This document shows, piece after piece, positions 33,360 to 41,523 of a DNA stretch of 64,000 bases. A model generated the notes under the pieces. That model was given only the letters and a program-made list of their open reading frames with translations, had not been told where the DNA came from and searched no databases. Location of the stretch: the NCBI GenBank assembly GCA_035601195.1, contig DATNOU010000101.1:1-64000 (forward strand). Reading direction: 5' to 3'. The stretch is from JAIBJP01 sp035601195. GTDB taxonomy: Bacteria; Actinomycetota; Thermoleophilia; Gaiellales; Gaiellaceae. Position 1 is the stretch's first letter; every line of letters begins with the position of its first letter. The position numbers and the translations under genes are program-made.

Positions 33360-34880
33360 ATGACTCAGGCACCGGCGGTCACTCAGGAAAACCCGCTTCT
33401 CGAGGGGCTGCGCAAGCGCCGCACGGCCGAGCCGTGCGCCCTGACTATCTTCGGCGCCTCCGGCGATCTCACACAGCGCAAGCTCATCCCGGCGCTGTAC
33501 TCGCTGGCCTTCAGGAATCTTCTCCCTCCGAACTTCGGCGTCGTCGGCGTTGCCCGCACGCCCATGACCGACGACGAGTTCCGGGAGAAAATGCAGCAGG
33601 CAGTGATCGACCACGCGCGCGACGAGTTCCGGCCGGAGGTCTGGGACGAGCTCGCCGAGGGATTCCGCTACGTGGCGACCGACTTTGGCCAAGAGGGCGG
33701 GGAGCAGCATGTCATCGACTGCCTGCACGCGCTCGACCGGGAGCGCGGCACGGCTGGTAACCGCGTCTACTACCTCGCTGTGCCGCCGTCGGCGATCGAG
33801 GCGATCGTCGTCGCGATGGGAAAGCACCGTACCTCCGAGGGCTGGACGCGTCTGATCGTGGAGAAACCCTTCGGGCACGATCTGGAGAGCGCCCGGCACC
33901 TGAACGAGGTCATCCGCACCTACTTCGACGAGAGCGAGATCTTCCGGATCGACCACTACCTGGGTAAGGAGACGGTCCAGAACATGCTCGTCCTGCGGTT
34001 CGCGAACGGGATCTTCGAGCCGATCTGGAACCGCCAGTTCGTCGACCACGTCCAGATCACCGTCGGGGAGTCGCTCGGGATCGAAGGCCGAGCCGAGTTC
34101 TACGAGCAGGCCGGCGCCGTCCGCGACATCGTCCAGAACCACCTCCTCCAGCTCGTCGCCCTGACGGCGATGGAGCCTCCGATCGACTTCTCGGCCGACT
34201 CGGTCCGCAACGAGAAGGTCAAGGTGCTGAAGGCGATCCACACGCCGGGGCCAAAGCACGTCGTCCGTGGCCAGTACGGCCCCGGCTACATCGAAGGCGA
34301 GGAGGTGCCCGGCTATCGAGAGGAGCCGCGCGTCGCGCCCGATTCCCTGACCGAAACCTACGTCGCGGCGAAGCTCTTCGTGGACAACTGGCGCTGGGCC
34401 GACACGCCCTTCTACATCCGTACCGGCAAGCGGCTGCCGAAGCGGGAGACGACGATCGCGATCCAGTTCAAGCGTGCGCCGCACCCACCGTTCGAGATCG
34501 ACTCGGAGGACAGCTTGCGCCCGAATGTCCTTCTCGTTCACATTCAGCCCGACGAGGGAGTTTCGCTCGCCGTGGGCGCCAAGGTGCCCGGCCAGGGCAT
34601 GACGATCCGTACGGTGCACATGGACTTCCTCTACGGCGGTGCCTTCCGCACCGGCCTGCCCGAGGCGTACGAGCGCCTGATTCTCGACTGCCTGCTGGGC
34701 GATGCGACGCTCTTCACGCGGGCCGACGAAGTCGAGGAGCAGTGGGCGATCGTCGACGCGATGGTCGCCCCGTGGAAGCGCGATCGCCCCAACTTCCCGA
34801 ACTACGCCGCAGGAACCTGGGGCCCAGCCGCCGCTGCGGAGCTCCTCGCCAGAGACGGACGCGAGTGGCGAGCGCACTGA
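33360..34880 (+). CDS. zwf: Glucose-6-phosphate 1-dehydrogenase
   Basis: First step of the oxidative pentose phosphate pathway. 506 residues from ATG 33360 (MTQAPAVTQENPLL); a longer frame begins inside gnd but is unlikely. Cofactor motif GASGDLTQRKLIPALY, the active-site signature RIDHYLGKETVQN with its catalytic His, and KRLPKRETTIAIQFK are visible. The next gene, opcA, encodes its assembly or activation factor and overlaps this gene by 16 bases. Confidence 0.96.
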   Translation: MTQAPAVTQENPLLEGLRKRRTAEPCALTIFGASGDLTQRKLIPALYSLAFRNLLPPNFGVVGVARTPMTDDEFREKMQQAVIDHARDEFRPEVWDELAEGFRYVATDFGQEGGEQHVIDCLHALDRERGTAGNRVYYLAVPPSAIEAIVVAMGKHRTSEGWTRLIVEKPFGHDLESARHLNEVIRTYFDESEIFRIDHYLGKETVQNMLVLRFANGIFEPIWNRQFVDHVQITVGESLGIEGRAEFYEQAGAVRDIVQNHLLQLVALTAMEPPIDFSADSVRNEKVKVLKAIHTPGPKHVVRGQYGPGYIEGEEVPGYREEPRVAPDSLTETYVAAKLFVDNWRWADTPFYIRTGKRLPKRETTIAIQFKRAPHPPFEIDSEDSLRPNVLLVHIQPDEGVSLAVGAKVPGQGMTIRTVHMDFLYGGAFRTGLPEAYERLILDCLLGDATLFTRADEVEEQWAIVDAMVAPWKRDRPNFPNYAAGTWGPAAAAELLARDGREWRAH

Positions 34881-35737
34881 GCACGATTCGCGAGATCGAG
34901 CGGGAGCTCGGACGGCTGCGCGACGAGGCGGGGGAGCCCGGCGCCCACCCCAAGCTTCGCACGAGTGTCATGACGCTCATGGCGTGGGTGCCAGAGCGCT
35001 GGGTCGACGCCGCGTCGGAGACGCTCTCAGGCCTCGCAGAACGTCACCCGTCCCGAACGATCCTTCTCTTCCCCCTCCCGCGCGAGAACCGCGACGCCCT
35101 CGAAGCGGAGGTGGATCTCCGCTGCTTCCTACGCGGCGGCGTGGAGCGAGAAGTGTGCTCGGAAGTCATCTCCATTCGGCTGTGGGGGCGTCGAGCTGCG
35201 GCGCCGGCCAGCGTGGTCGAGCCGCTCCTCGTCCCGGACCTGCCCGTCTTTCTGCGCTGGCGGGGCGAATGTGCCTGGGGCGCCACGGAGCTCGAGGAGC
35301 TCGTCGACGTCGCCCAGCGATTGGTCATCGACTCGTCCGAATGGTCCGACCCGGAAAGCGGCTACGAGCGGCTCGCCGAGTTGCTCGAGCGTGTCGTCGT
35401 GTCCGACATCGCCTGGGCTCGGACGGAGCGCTGGCGCGAGGCGATCGCATCGCTCTGGCCGGCCGTGGCTAACGCGTCCACGCTCCGCGTGGCGGGGCCG
35501 CAGGCCGAGGCGGCGCTGCTCACGCGCTGGCTCTCGGTGCGGCTTGGCCGAGCGGTAGAGCTCGACCACGAGCCTGCCGGGGAGATCGAGCTCGTCGCGG
35601 TGGACGGCAGCGAGGCCGTCCCGGCGCGCTACGAGCGCCTGTCGGCGAGCGACCTGCTTTCCGAACAGCTCGAGATCTTCGGTCGGGACCACGTCTACGA
35701 GGAGACGGTACGGAGCTTCTCTCCGGTCCTGAGCTAG
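34865..35737 (+). CDS. opcA: Glucose-6-phosphate dehydrogenase assembly protein OpcA
   Basis: Allosteric/assembly partner of G6PDH in cyanobacteria and actinobacteria. I chose GTG 34865 (MASALSTIREIERELGRL), which gives 290 residues; a longer frame from 34742 lies entirely in zwf. The family pattern is clear: RTSVMTLMAWVPERW, HPSRTILLFPLPR, the acidic LPVFLRWRGECAWG and LVIDSSEW. No catalytic motif is expected. It follows zwf with overlap, and the lactonase gene overlaps its end in another frame. Confidence 0.93.
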   Translation: MASALSTIREIERELGRLRDEAGEPGAHPKLRTSVMTLMAWVPERWVDAASETLSGLAERHPSRTILLFPLPRENRDALEAEVDLRCFLRGGVEREVCSEVISIRLWGRRAAAPASVVEPLLVPDLPVFLRWRGECAWGATELEELVDVAQRLVIDSSEWSDPESGYERLAELLERVVVSDIAWARTERWREAIASLWPAVANASTLRVAGPQAEAALLTRWLSVRLGRAVELDHEPAGEIELVAVDGSEAVPARYERLSASDLLSEQLEIFGRDHVYEETVRSFSPVLS

Positions 35738-36348
35738 CAACCCACGCATCCGCGTGGATCGCCGGCAAAGCAGGACACGGCCAGCCATTCCGGATCGCCC
35801 TGACGGGCGGGTCCACGGTGGGCTCGGTGTACGAACGGCTCGCCGAGAGCGAGCTCGACTGGCCGAACTGGCACGTCTGGTGGAGCGATGAGCGCGACGT
35901 GCCTGCGGACGACGACCGTTCCAACGAGAAGCTCGCGCGCGAGAAGCTCCTCTCCAGGGTTTTCGTGCCTGAGGAGCAGATTCATCCGCTGCGCTCCACC
36001 GAAGTCGAGCTGCCCGAGCGCTTCGACCTGATCCTGCTCGGGATCGGGCCGGACGGGCATACCGCTTCCCTCTTCCCCGGGAGGCCCGAGCTCGAGGCGA
36101 CCGATCCGATCGTCTACGTTCCGGAGGCGGGCTGGGAACCGTACGTCCCCCGCTACTCGTTCTCCCTTCCGCTCCTGAACGCCGGCCCGACGGTCGCCTT
36201 CATCGTCGGCGGCGAGCAGAAGCGCGATGTCCTCGCCTGCGTCCTTGCCGGCGACGAGTCGCTGCCGGCCGCTCGCGTGCACGCCCCCGAGACTTACGTG
36301 CTCGCTGACAGGGCGGCCTCGAGCGCCAGCCCCACGTCCAGCACGTAA
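35710..36348 (+). CDS. pgl: 6-phosphogluconolactonase (SOL/DevB family)
   Basis: Hydrolyses 6-phosphogluconolactone. Family motifs are FRIALTGGSTVGSVYERL, WWSDERDVPADDDRSN and GIGPDGHTASLFPG. Translation upstream of the TGGST motif (ELLSGPELATHASAWIAG) clearly belongs to the protein, but no ATG, GTG or TTG occurs in that frame before opcA is entered. The first ordinary start, GTG 35818, would cut off the phosphate-binding TGGST loop. I therefore place the 5' end around 35710 with an unresolved start: a rare codon or a frameshift from opcA. The 3' end overlaps the convergent amidase by 55 bases. Confidence 0.8.
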   Translation, partial: TELLSGPELATHASAWIAGKAGHGQPFRIALTGGSTVGSVYERLAESELDWPNWHVWWSDERDVPADDDRSNEKLAREKLLSRVFVPEEQIHPLRSTEVELPERFDLILLGIGPDGHTASLFPGRPELEATDPIVYVPEAGWEPYVPRYSFSLPLLNAGPTVAFIVGGEQKRDVLACVLAGDESLPAARVHAPETYVLADRAASSASPTSST

Positions 36349-37394
36349 TCGTCCTCGTTCCACCGCGCGGCGAGCGTGACCGAAGCAGGCAGGCCGTCTT
36401 CAGCCGGTCCACACGGAAGGGCCAGGGCCGGCCAGCCGACCGCGTTGAAGGGATACGTGAGGCGAATGAGTCGCTCGCGCAGGTCGAGGTCGTCCATCCT
36501 CCGTGGAGCGACGCACTCGAGTGTCGGGGAGAGGACGAGGTCGACTTCGGCGGCAGCCTCGGTGAAGTCGGAGATATAGCGGTCGCGCGAAGCGAGCGCT
36601 CGCTCGTACTTGTCGTCGGTGACGGCGAGACAGCGTTCGATCTTCGTTCGAACGTTGTCGCCGTATAGCTCGGCGTTCTCAGCGAAGAGCTCGCGATGCA
36701 CGTCGGCGGCTTCGCGTGCGAAGACGGGATAGGTCTCCTCCTGCAGCAGCGGTAGGTCTATCGGTCGCCGTCTCGGGAATAGCTCCGCGGCGAACTCGAC
36801 CTGCCTGCGAACGAGCGGATCGGCCTGTTCGAGCCAGGCGACCCCGACAGTCAGCTCTCCGAGGTCGACCTCGCGGGACGGAAGCTGCGGGTCGAGCGCC
36901 TTCATCATCGCCACGCAGCCGGCCACGTCACGAGTCATAGGCCCGGCCGTGTCGTAGCTCGGCGCGAGCGGGAAGCAGCCTTCCAGCGAGACCACTCCGT
37001 GGGTTGGCTTGAAGCCGACGATTCCGCAGCAGGCCGCCGGGACGCGGATCGAGCCGGCCGAGTCGGTCCCGAGAGCGGCTTCGCAGAGCTTCGCGGCGAC
37101 GGCGGCCGCGGACCCTCCGCTCGAGCCGCCGGGGATTCGGCCGCGATCGAGCGGGTTGAGAACTGCGCCGTAGTGCGGATTGTCCGAAGTGATCCCGTAG
37201 GCGAACTCGTGGAGGTTCGTCTTCCCCACGACGGCGTACCCCGCCCGCTCGAGCCGCGTGACCGCGGGGGCGGTCTTCGCGGGCACGTGGTCGCGAAAGA
37301 TTGCGGACCCGTAGGTCGTTGTCAGCCCCGCCGTGTCGAATAGGTCCTTGACGCCGAGGCCGATTCCCTCGCCGGCCGCGTCGGACCGGGCCAG
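36294..37394 (-). CDS. Amidase signature family hydrolase
   Basis: About 366 residues. The Ser-cisSer-Lys triad region is visible: GLGVKDLFDTAG with the Lys, then PGGSSGGSAAAVAAK and GTDSAGSIRVPAACCGIVGFKPTHG. The C-terminal part has FNAVGWPALALPCG. Only GTG 37286 is an ordinary start, and it lies after the catalytic Lys, so the true start must be upstream. CTG 37394 is the best guess, since no ATG/GTG/TTG exists in frame back to the neighbouring gene. Substrate unknown; the protein is short for the family (450-490 is usual), with a compact middle region. Confidence 0.8.
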   Translation of the reverse strand: MARSDAAGEGIGLGVKDLFDTAGLTTTYGSAIFRDHVPAKTAPAVTRLERAGYAVVGKTNLHEFAYGITSDNPHYGAVLNPLDRGRIPGGSSGGSAAAVAAKLCEAALGTDSAGSIRVPAACCGIVGFKPTHGVVSLEGCFPLAPSYDTAGPMTRDVAGCVAMMKALDPQLPSREVDLGELTVGVAWLEQADPLVRRQVEFAAELFPRRRPIDLPLLQEETYPVFAREAADVHRELFAENAELYGDNVRTKIERCLAVTDDKYERALASRDRYISDFTEAAAEVDLVLSPTLECVAPRRMDDLDLRERLIRLTYPFNAVGWPALALPCGPAEDGLPASVTLAARWNEDDYVLDVGLALEAALSAST

Positions 37395-37413
37395 GAAGGC
37401 GTTGAGATCGTCT

Positions 37414-37533
37414 CTAGGAGCTGACGACGTTGTAGATCTCGGCGATGAGGATCGAGCCGGCGAAGAGCACGAGCGAAAGGGCGAGCAGGGCGAGGCCGAG
37501 ACGGACGTTCTTGCGGGCGGTCTCGGGATCCAT
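37414..37533 (-). CDS. Small single-pass membrane protein coupled to ctaB
   Basis: A 39-residue ORF starting MDPETARKNVRLG, with a hydrophobic helix at about 12-32 and a short tail ending YNVVSS. Its ATG shares one base with the ctaB stop (TGATG), so translation is very probably coupled to ctaB. The position at the end of coxB-coxA-ctaB suggests an oxidase assembly factor or minor subunit. There is no recognisable family and the function is unknown. Confidence 0.7.
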   Translation of the reverse strand: MDPETARKNVRLGLALLALSLVLFAGSILIAEIYNVVSS

Positions 37534-38729
37534 CAGAGGACGAGCGGGTCGACGGCCATGGCGACGAAGAGCAGGGCGAGGTAGACGAGCGAGAAGCTGA
37601 ACAGGCGGCGTGCGCGGGCGGGGGTCGTTTCGCGGCGAAGCGACAGCGCCAGGATCAGGAAGGCGGCGCCCAGCCCGATAGCAGCGCCGAGGTAGAGCCA
37701 GCCGACCGTCTTCCAGATCACCGGGAGCATCGAGATGGCAATCAGCACGACGGTGTAGCGCACGATTGAGCGCGCCGTCTCGGCCTCGCCCTTCACGACC
37801 GGGAGCATCGGGATGCGGGCCGCCTCGTAGTCTCGCCGGATCAGCAGGGCGAGCGCCCAGAAATGCGGCGGCGTCCAGTAGAAGACGATGAGGAAGAGAA
37901 AGAGCGCCGGCAAGGTGAGATTGCCCGTCGCAGCGGCCCACCCGACGAGCGGCGGCACAGCGCCGGCGGCCCCGCCGATGACGATGTTCTGCGGGGTCGA
38001 GCGCTTGAGGTAACGCGTGTAGACGACCACGTAGAAGAGGTTTCCGGCGACCGCGAGCAGCGCCGCGAGGACATTGACGAAGCTCGCCAGTACGACGAAG
38101 GAGAGCGCGGAAAGCGCGACGCCGAATTCGAGCGCCCGCTCCGGCGTGACGCGTCCCGCGGCGACGGGCCGGCGGTCGGTGCGTCGCATGTGGACGTCGA
38201 TGTCGCGGTCGAGCACGTGGTTCAGGGCGCTCGCGCCGCCGCAGGCGAGGGCGAGCCCGCCGAGCGTGGCGGCGAGAAGGCCTGCTGATGGCACTCCGCC
38301 CGCCCCGACGAACATCCCCCCCGCCGCCGTGAGGAGCAGAAGCACCATGATGCGCGGCTTCGTGAGCGTGACGTAGTCCCGCCAGTGCGAATGCGGCACA
38401 CGCGCTCCCCCCCGGAGGGCGACCACCGCCGCAACCGACGCCGCGGCGAGCGCGCAGGCGCCGAGCGCGAGATGGAGCGAGCTGGGCGCTCCGGCGTGCG
38501 CGGCCAGCCCAGCTCCCGAGAAGAGGGCAAAAGCGGCGCCCGCCGAGGCCGCGAGGCTCGGCTGCTCCCGGTGGGCCAGACGGGCGGTCACCACGACCCC
38601 GGCGAGGAGCGCGAGCGTGACGTGCGCCGCCACGTCGTGGGCGAGGGCCCACTCGCCTGTCGCGACGACGAGCGCGACGCCCGCCGTCGCGGCGAGCGCC
38701 GTGAGCCGGTACCAGGGTCCCGGCCTCAC
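37533..38729 (-). CDS. ctaB: Protoheme IX farnesyltransferase with N-terminal membrane extension
   Basis: Converts heme B to heme O for the aa3-type oxidase; UbiA-family membrane enzyme. The start is GTG 38727-38729, overlapping the coxA stop by 4 bases. Of 398 residues the last ~280 are CtaB: YVTLTKPRIMVLLLLTA, NHVLDRDIDVHMRRTDRRPV (first Asp-rich motif), YTRYLKRSTPQNIVIGG and the DYEAARIPML motif. The first ~115 residues add three or four extra hydrophobic helices with two histidines, reminiscent of half a CtaA-like module, so this may be a fused heme-handling domain (inference). Confidence 0.92.
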   Translation of the reverse strand: MRPGPWYRLTALAATAGVALVVATGEWALAHDVAAHVTLALLAGVVVTARLAHREQPSLAASAGAAFALFSGAGLAAHAGAPSSLHLALGACALAAASVAAVVALRGGARVPHSHWRDYVTLTKPRIMVLLLLTAAGGMFVGAGGVPSAGLLAATLGGLALACGGASALNHVLDRDIDVHMRRTDRRPVAAGRVTPERALEFGVALSALSFVVLASFVNVLAALLAVAGNLFYVVVYTRYLKRSTPQNIVIGGAAGAVPPLVGWAAATGNLTLPALFLFLIVFYWTPPHFWALALLIRRDYEAARIPMLPVVKGEAETARSIVRYTVVLIAISMLPVIWKTVGWLYLGAAIGLGAAFLILALSLRRETTPARARRLFSFSLVYLALLFVAMAVDPLVL

Positions 38730-40357
38730 CGTTGCTGCTCCTTGAGGCGCAAACGCAGGTCGCGCAACGGGCGCGCGCTCGAGACGTAGGGCACGCGATC
38801 GAAGTTGTGGGGCGCGGGTGGAGAGGCGGCGTACCACTCGAGCGTGTCGGCCTTCCAGGGGTCGCCGCCGACGCGCGGGCCTCCGCGCCAGCTCCGGATC
38901 GCATTTACGAGGAAGATCAAGATGGCGAGGCCCATGATGAACGAGCCGACCGAAGAGACGAGGTTGTACCACTCGAACAGACCGCCCCGCTCGTAGGTGT
39001 AGACGCGGCGCGGCATGCCCATGAGCCCGAGCATGTGCTGGGGGAGGAAGGCCGCGTTGAAGCCCACGAAGAGCAGCCAGAAGTGCCACATGGCGAGACG
39101 CTCGCTGTACATCCGCCCGGTGATCTTGGGAAACCAGTAGTAGAGGCCGGCAAAGATCCCGAAGACCGTGCCGCCGAAGAGGACGTAATGGAGGTGGGCG
39201 ACAACGTAGTACGTGTCCTGGGCCTGGTAGTCGATCGGGAAGGTAGCCAGCATGATTCCCGAGAGCCCGCCCATCGTGAAGAGCGCGATGAAGCCGAGCG
39301 CGAACAGGAGCGGCGCGTGGAAGATGAGATGGCCGCGCCAGAGCGTCGCGAGCCAGTTGAAGATCTTGATCGCAGTCGGGATCGCAACCGTGAACGAGGT
39401 GATCAGGAACCAGCCTTGGAGCCACGTGGGCAGCCCGACGGTGAACATGTGGTGGGCCCACACCAGCATGCTCGCGAAGGCGATCCCGATCGTCGAGAAG
39501 GCGACGGCCTTGTAGCCGAAGATCGGCTTGCGCGAAAAGACGGGTATCACTTCGGAGACGATCCCCATCGCGGGCAGCACCATGATGTAGACCTCCGGGT
39601 GGCCGAAGAACCAGAACATGTGCTGCCAGAGGAGCGAGCCCCCGTTTTCGGGAGCGAAGAACTCTTGGCCCGCCTGGCGGTCGAGGAGGAGGAGCGTCGC
39701 CGCGGCCGCGACCGTTGGCAGGGCCAGGACGAGCAGCACGGCGTAGGCCTCGACCGTCCAGACGAAGAGCGGAATGCGCATCCACGTCATCCCGGGGGCG
39801 CGCATGTTGTGGATCGTGACGATGAAGTTGATCGCTCCCGCGAGCGACGCGAGCGAGGTCAGGTGGATCCCGAGAATCCAGAGGTCCTGACCGTGTCCGG
39901 GCGAGAACCCCTCGCTCGAGAGCGGGGTGTAGGCGGTCCAGCCCGAGCGCGCCGCGCCGCCTGCCGCGAAGAAGCTGCCGAGCAGGACGAGGCCTCCGAG
40001 CAGGAAGAGCCAGTACGTCGCTGCGTTCAGGCGCGGGAACGCCATGTCGCGCGCGCCGAGCATCAGGGGGACGAGGAAATTGGCGAAGCCCGCGAGCATC
40101 GGGACGATGAAGAGGAAGATCATGGTCGTCCCGTGGATCGTGAAGAGCTCGTTGTAGCTGTCCCGGGTGAGGAAGTGGTTGTCCGCCTGCGAGAGCTGGG
40201 CGCGCATGAGCAGGGCCATCACGCCCGCGGCCAGGAAGAAGCCGAACGCGGTGACGAGATAGAGGACACCGATCCGCTTGTGGTCGACCGTCGTCACCCA
40301 GCTGACGACGCGGCCTTCCTTCCAGGTGGGAGTGAGGGCCTCGGTCCTAACCGCCAC
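38726..40357 (-). CDS. ctaD: Cytochrome c oxidase subunit I (aa3/caa3 type)
   Basis: Catalytic subunit of the terminal oxidase. The 543 residues have all heme and CuB ligands: His75 (TIHGTTM), His253 and Tyr257 with Glu255 in GHPEVYIMVLPAMG (the A1-type proton-channel motif), His302-His303 (WAHHMFTVG), and His388 and His390 (VAHLHYVLFGG). Twelve membrane helices are expected. It overlaps subunit II by 11 bases and ctaB by 4. Subunits III and IV are not in this window. Confidence 0.97.
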   Translation of the reverse strand: MAVRTEALTPTWKEGRVVSWVTTVDHKRIGVLYLVTAFGFFLAAGVMALLMRAQLSQADNHFLTRDSYNELFTIHGTTMIFLFIVPMLAGFANFLVPLMLGARDMAFPRLNAATYWLFLLGGLVLLGSFFAAGGAARSGWTAYTPLSSEGFSPGHGQDLWILGIHLTSLASLAGAINFIVTIHNMRAPGMTWMRIPLFVWTVEAYAVLLVLALPTVAAAATLLLLDRQAGQEFFAPENGGSLLWQHMFWFFGHPEVYIMVLPAMGIVSEVIPVFSRKPIFGYKAVAFSTIGIAFASMLVWAHHMFTVGLPTWLQGWFLITSFTVAIPTAIKIFNWLATLWRGHLIFHAPLLFALGFIALFTMGGLSGIMLATFPIDYQAQDTYYVVAHLHYVLFGGTVFGIFAGLYYWFPKITGRMYSERLAMWHFWLLFVGFNAAFLPQHMLGLMGMPRRVYTYERGGLFEWYNLVSSVGSFIMGLAILIFLVNAIRSWRGGPRVGGDPWKADTLEWYAASPPAPHNFDRVPYVSSARPLRDLRLRLKEQQR

Positions 40358-41345
40358 TCGCCGCTCCCGCTTCCTGCAGCTTCGGCGTCGCCTTGATGTA
40401 GGCGATGAGGGCGTCGTACTGCTTTCCAGCCCAGCCCAGCCCGACGGCAGGCATGTAGCTCTCGAACTGATCCGTGTTCTGGCCCGTGCTGAGGAGCCGG
40501 ATGAGTCCCTGACGGTTCGTCAGCGTCCCGTTCCCCGCGATGGCCGGGCCGATGTCTCCCTCCCCTTCGAACCCGTGGCACTTGGCGCAGACGGCCTCCC
40601 ATTCCTGCCGCCCGAGGTCTGTCTCGGAGATCCGGGCCTGCTCCTGGAGCCAGGCGTTGAAGGCGGCCTCTTCGACGACCTTTACGCGCGTGTACATGAC
40701 CGCGTGCTGGATCCCGCAGAACTCGGCGCACTGGCCCTCCCACGTGCCGGTCCGCTTCGGCTTGAAGCGAAGGACGTTGGTTCGTCCCGCGATCGCGTCC
40801 AGCTTCCCCGTGAGCGCGGGCACCCACCAACTGTGGTTGACGTCGTGGGTGATGAGCTCGAGCGCGACCGTGCGGCCGACGGGCACCCGCAGCTCGTCGA
40901 ATGAGATCGCCCCGTTCGGATACACGTACTGCCAGTAGAACTGGTGCGCCTCGACGCGGATCCGCACTTCGTCGCTCCCCTTGGCCTCGACGGAGGGGAT
41001 CCGCGTGAAGGTGAAGACCGCGATGGCGACCAGGATCAGCGAGGGGATGATCGTCCAGATGACCTCGATCCGTGTGTTGCCGTGGATCTGTGGGCCCTCG
41101 GCGTCCTCCGGCGTCCCGCGCCGGCGGCGGAAGCGGATCACGAAGAGGATGAGCGCGGACTCGACCACGACGAACACGACGGCGCAGACGCCGATGACCG
41201 TCCAGTAGAGGTCGCTGATCGCCTCGCCGCTGTCGGTCTCCGGGTCCGGAGGCCCGAGGCCACCTGGTGCCGCGGCCGCCGCACCCGCGCAGAGGAGCGC
41301 GAAAAAGAGAGCAAGCGAAAACGCGGCGAGCGGTCCCCTACGCAA
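40347..41345 (-). CDS. ctaC: Cytochrome c oxidase subunit II with fused cytochrome c (caa3)
   Basis: Accepts electrons at the outer face of the membrane. 332 residues from TTG 41345: a signal/anchor helix, then two membrane helices (about 46-70 and 96-114). The CuA domain has His171, Cys206, Glu208, Cys210, His214 and Met217 in the order expected (TWEGQCAEFCGIQHAVM). A C-terminal cytochrome c domain carries CAKCH at 253-257, making it a caa3-type oxidase that contains its own electron donor. First gene of the operon coxB-coxA-ctaB-39-residue protein. The TTG start lacks a good ribosome site, so it is only probable. Confidence 0.95.
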   Translation of the reverse strand: MRRGPLAAFSLALFFALLCAGAAAAAPGGLGPPDPETDSGEAISDLYWTVIGVCAVVFVVVESALILFVIRFRRRRGTPEDAEGPQIHGNTRIEVIWTIIPSLILVAIAVFTFTRIPSVEAKGSDEVRIRVEAHQFYWQYVYPNGAISFDELRVPVGRTVALELITHDVNHSWWVPALTGKLDAIAGRTNVLRFKPKRTGTWEGQCAEFCGIQHAVMYTRVKVVEEAAFNAWLQEQARISETDLGRQEWEAVCAKCHGFEGEGDIGPAIAGNGTLTNRQGLIRLLSTGQNTDQFESYMPAVGLGWAGKQYDALIAYIKATPKLQEAGAASGG

Positions 41346-41364
41346 GGCGGTGCGATTCTAAATG

Positions 41365-41380
41365 TCCCCCGATCGGGGGA
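41365..41380. promoter_or_regulatory. Perfect 16-base palindrome upstream of the caa3 operon
   Basis: TCCCCCGA/TCGGGGGA is a perfect inverted repeat with no spacer, 20 bases upstream of the coxB start codon. Its position suits an operator or a leader hairpin controlling the oxidase operon. No regulator can be assigned. Confidence 0.5.
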
Positions 41381-41487
41381 CTCACAGTTCCCCCCTTTTG
41401 TGGTTCAGTTGGAATCACGGGCGTACCCCGTTCGAGGGGTCTCCGAGAATCCTGGGAAAGGGTTTCGCGCGCCTAGGGGAGGCGGCT

Positions 41488-41516
41488 GTTGGGGGAACCG
41501 ACGAGGTTCCCCCAAC
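41488..41516. promoter_or_regulatory. Strong 12-bp hairpin before the small gene at 41524
   Basis: GTTGGGGGAACC (41488-41499) is the exact reverse complement of GGTTCCCCCAAC (41505-41516), with loop GACGA. It ends 7 bases before ATG 41524 and is followed by CCCCTTTAA. It would occlude the ribosome site of the small gene or act as a terminator. The word GTTCCCCC also occurs at 41387-41394. Confidence 0.6.
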
Positions 41517-41523
41517 CCCTTTA

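Noticed and set aside
37533..39785. 750-residue version of ctaB
   Set aside because: The upstream half runs through coxA in a wrong frame. GTG 38729 overlapping the coxA stop gives a sensible membrane protein.
41381..41470. tRNA-like GTTCGA word near 41430
   Set aside because: The flanking bases do not form T, anticodon and acceptor stems, and no CCA-compatible end is present.
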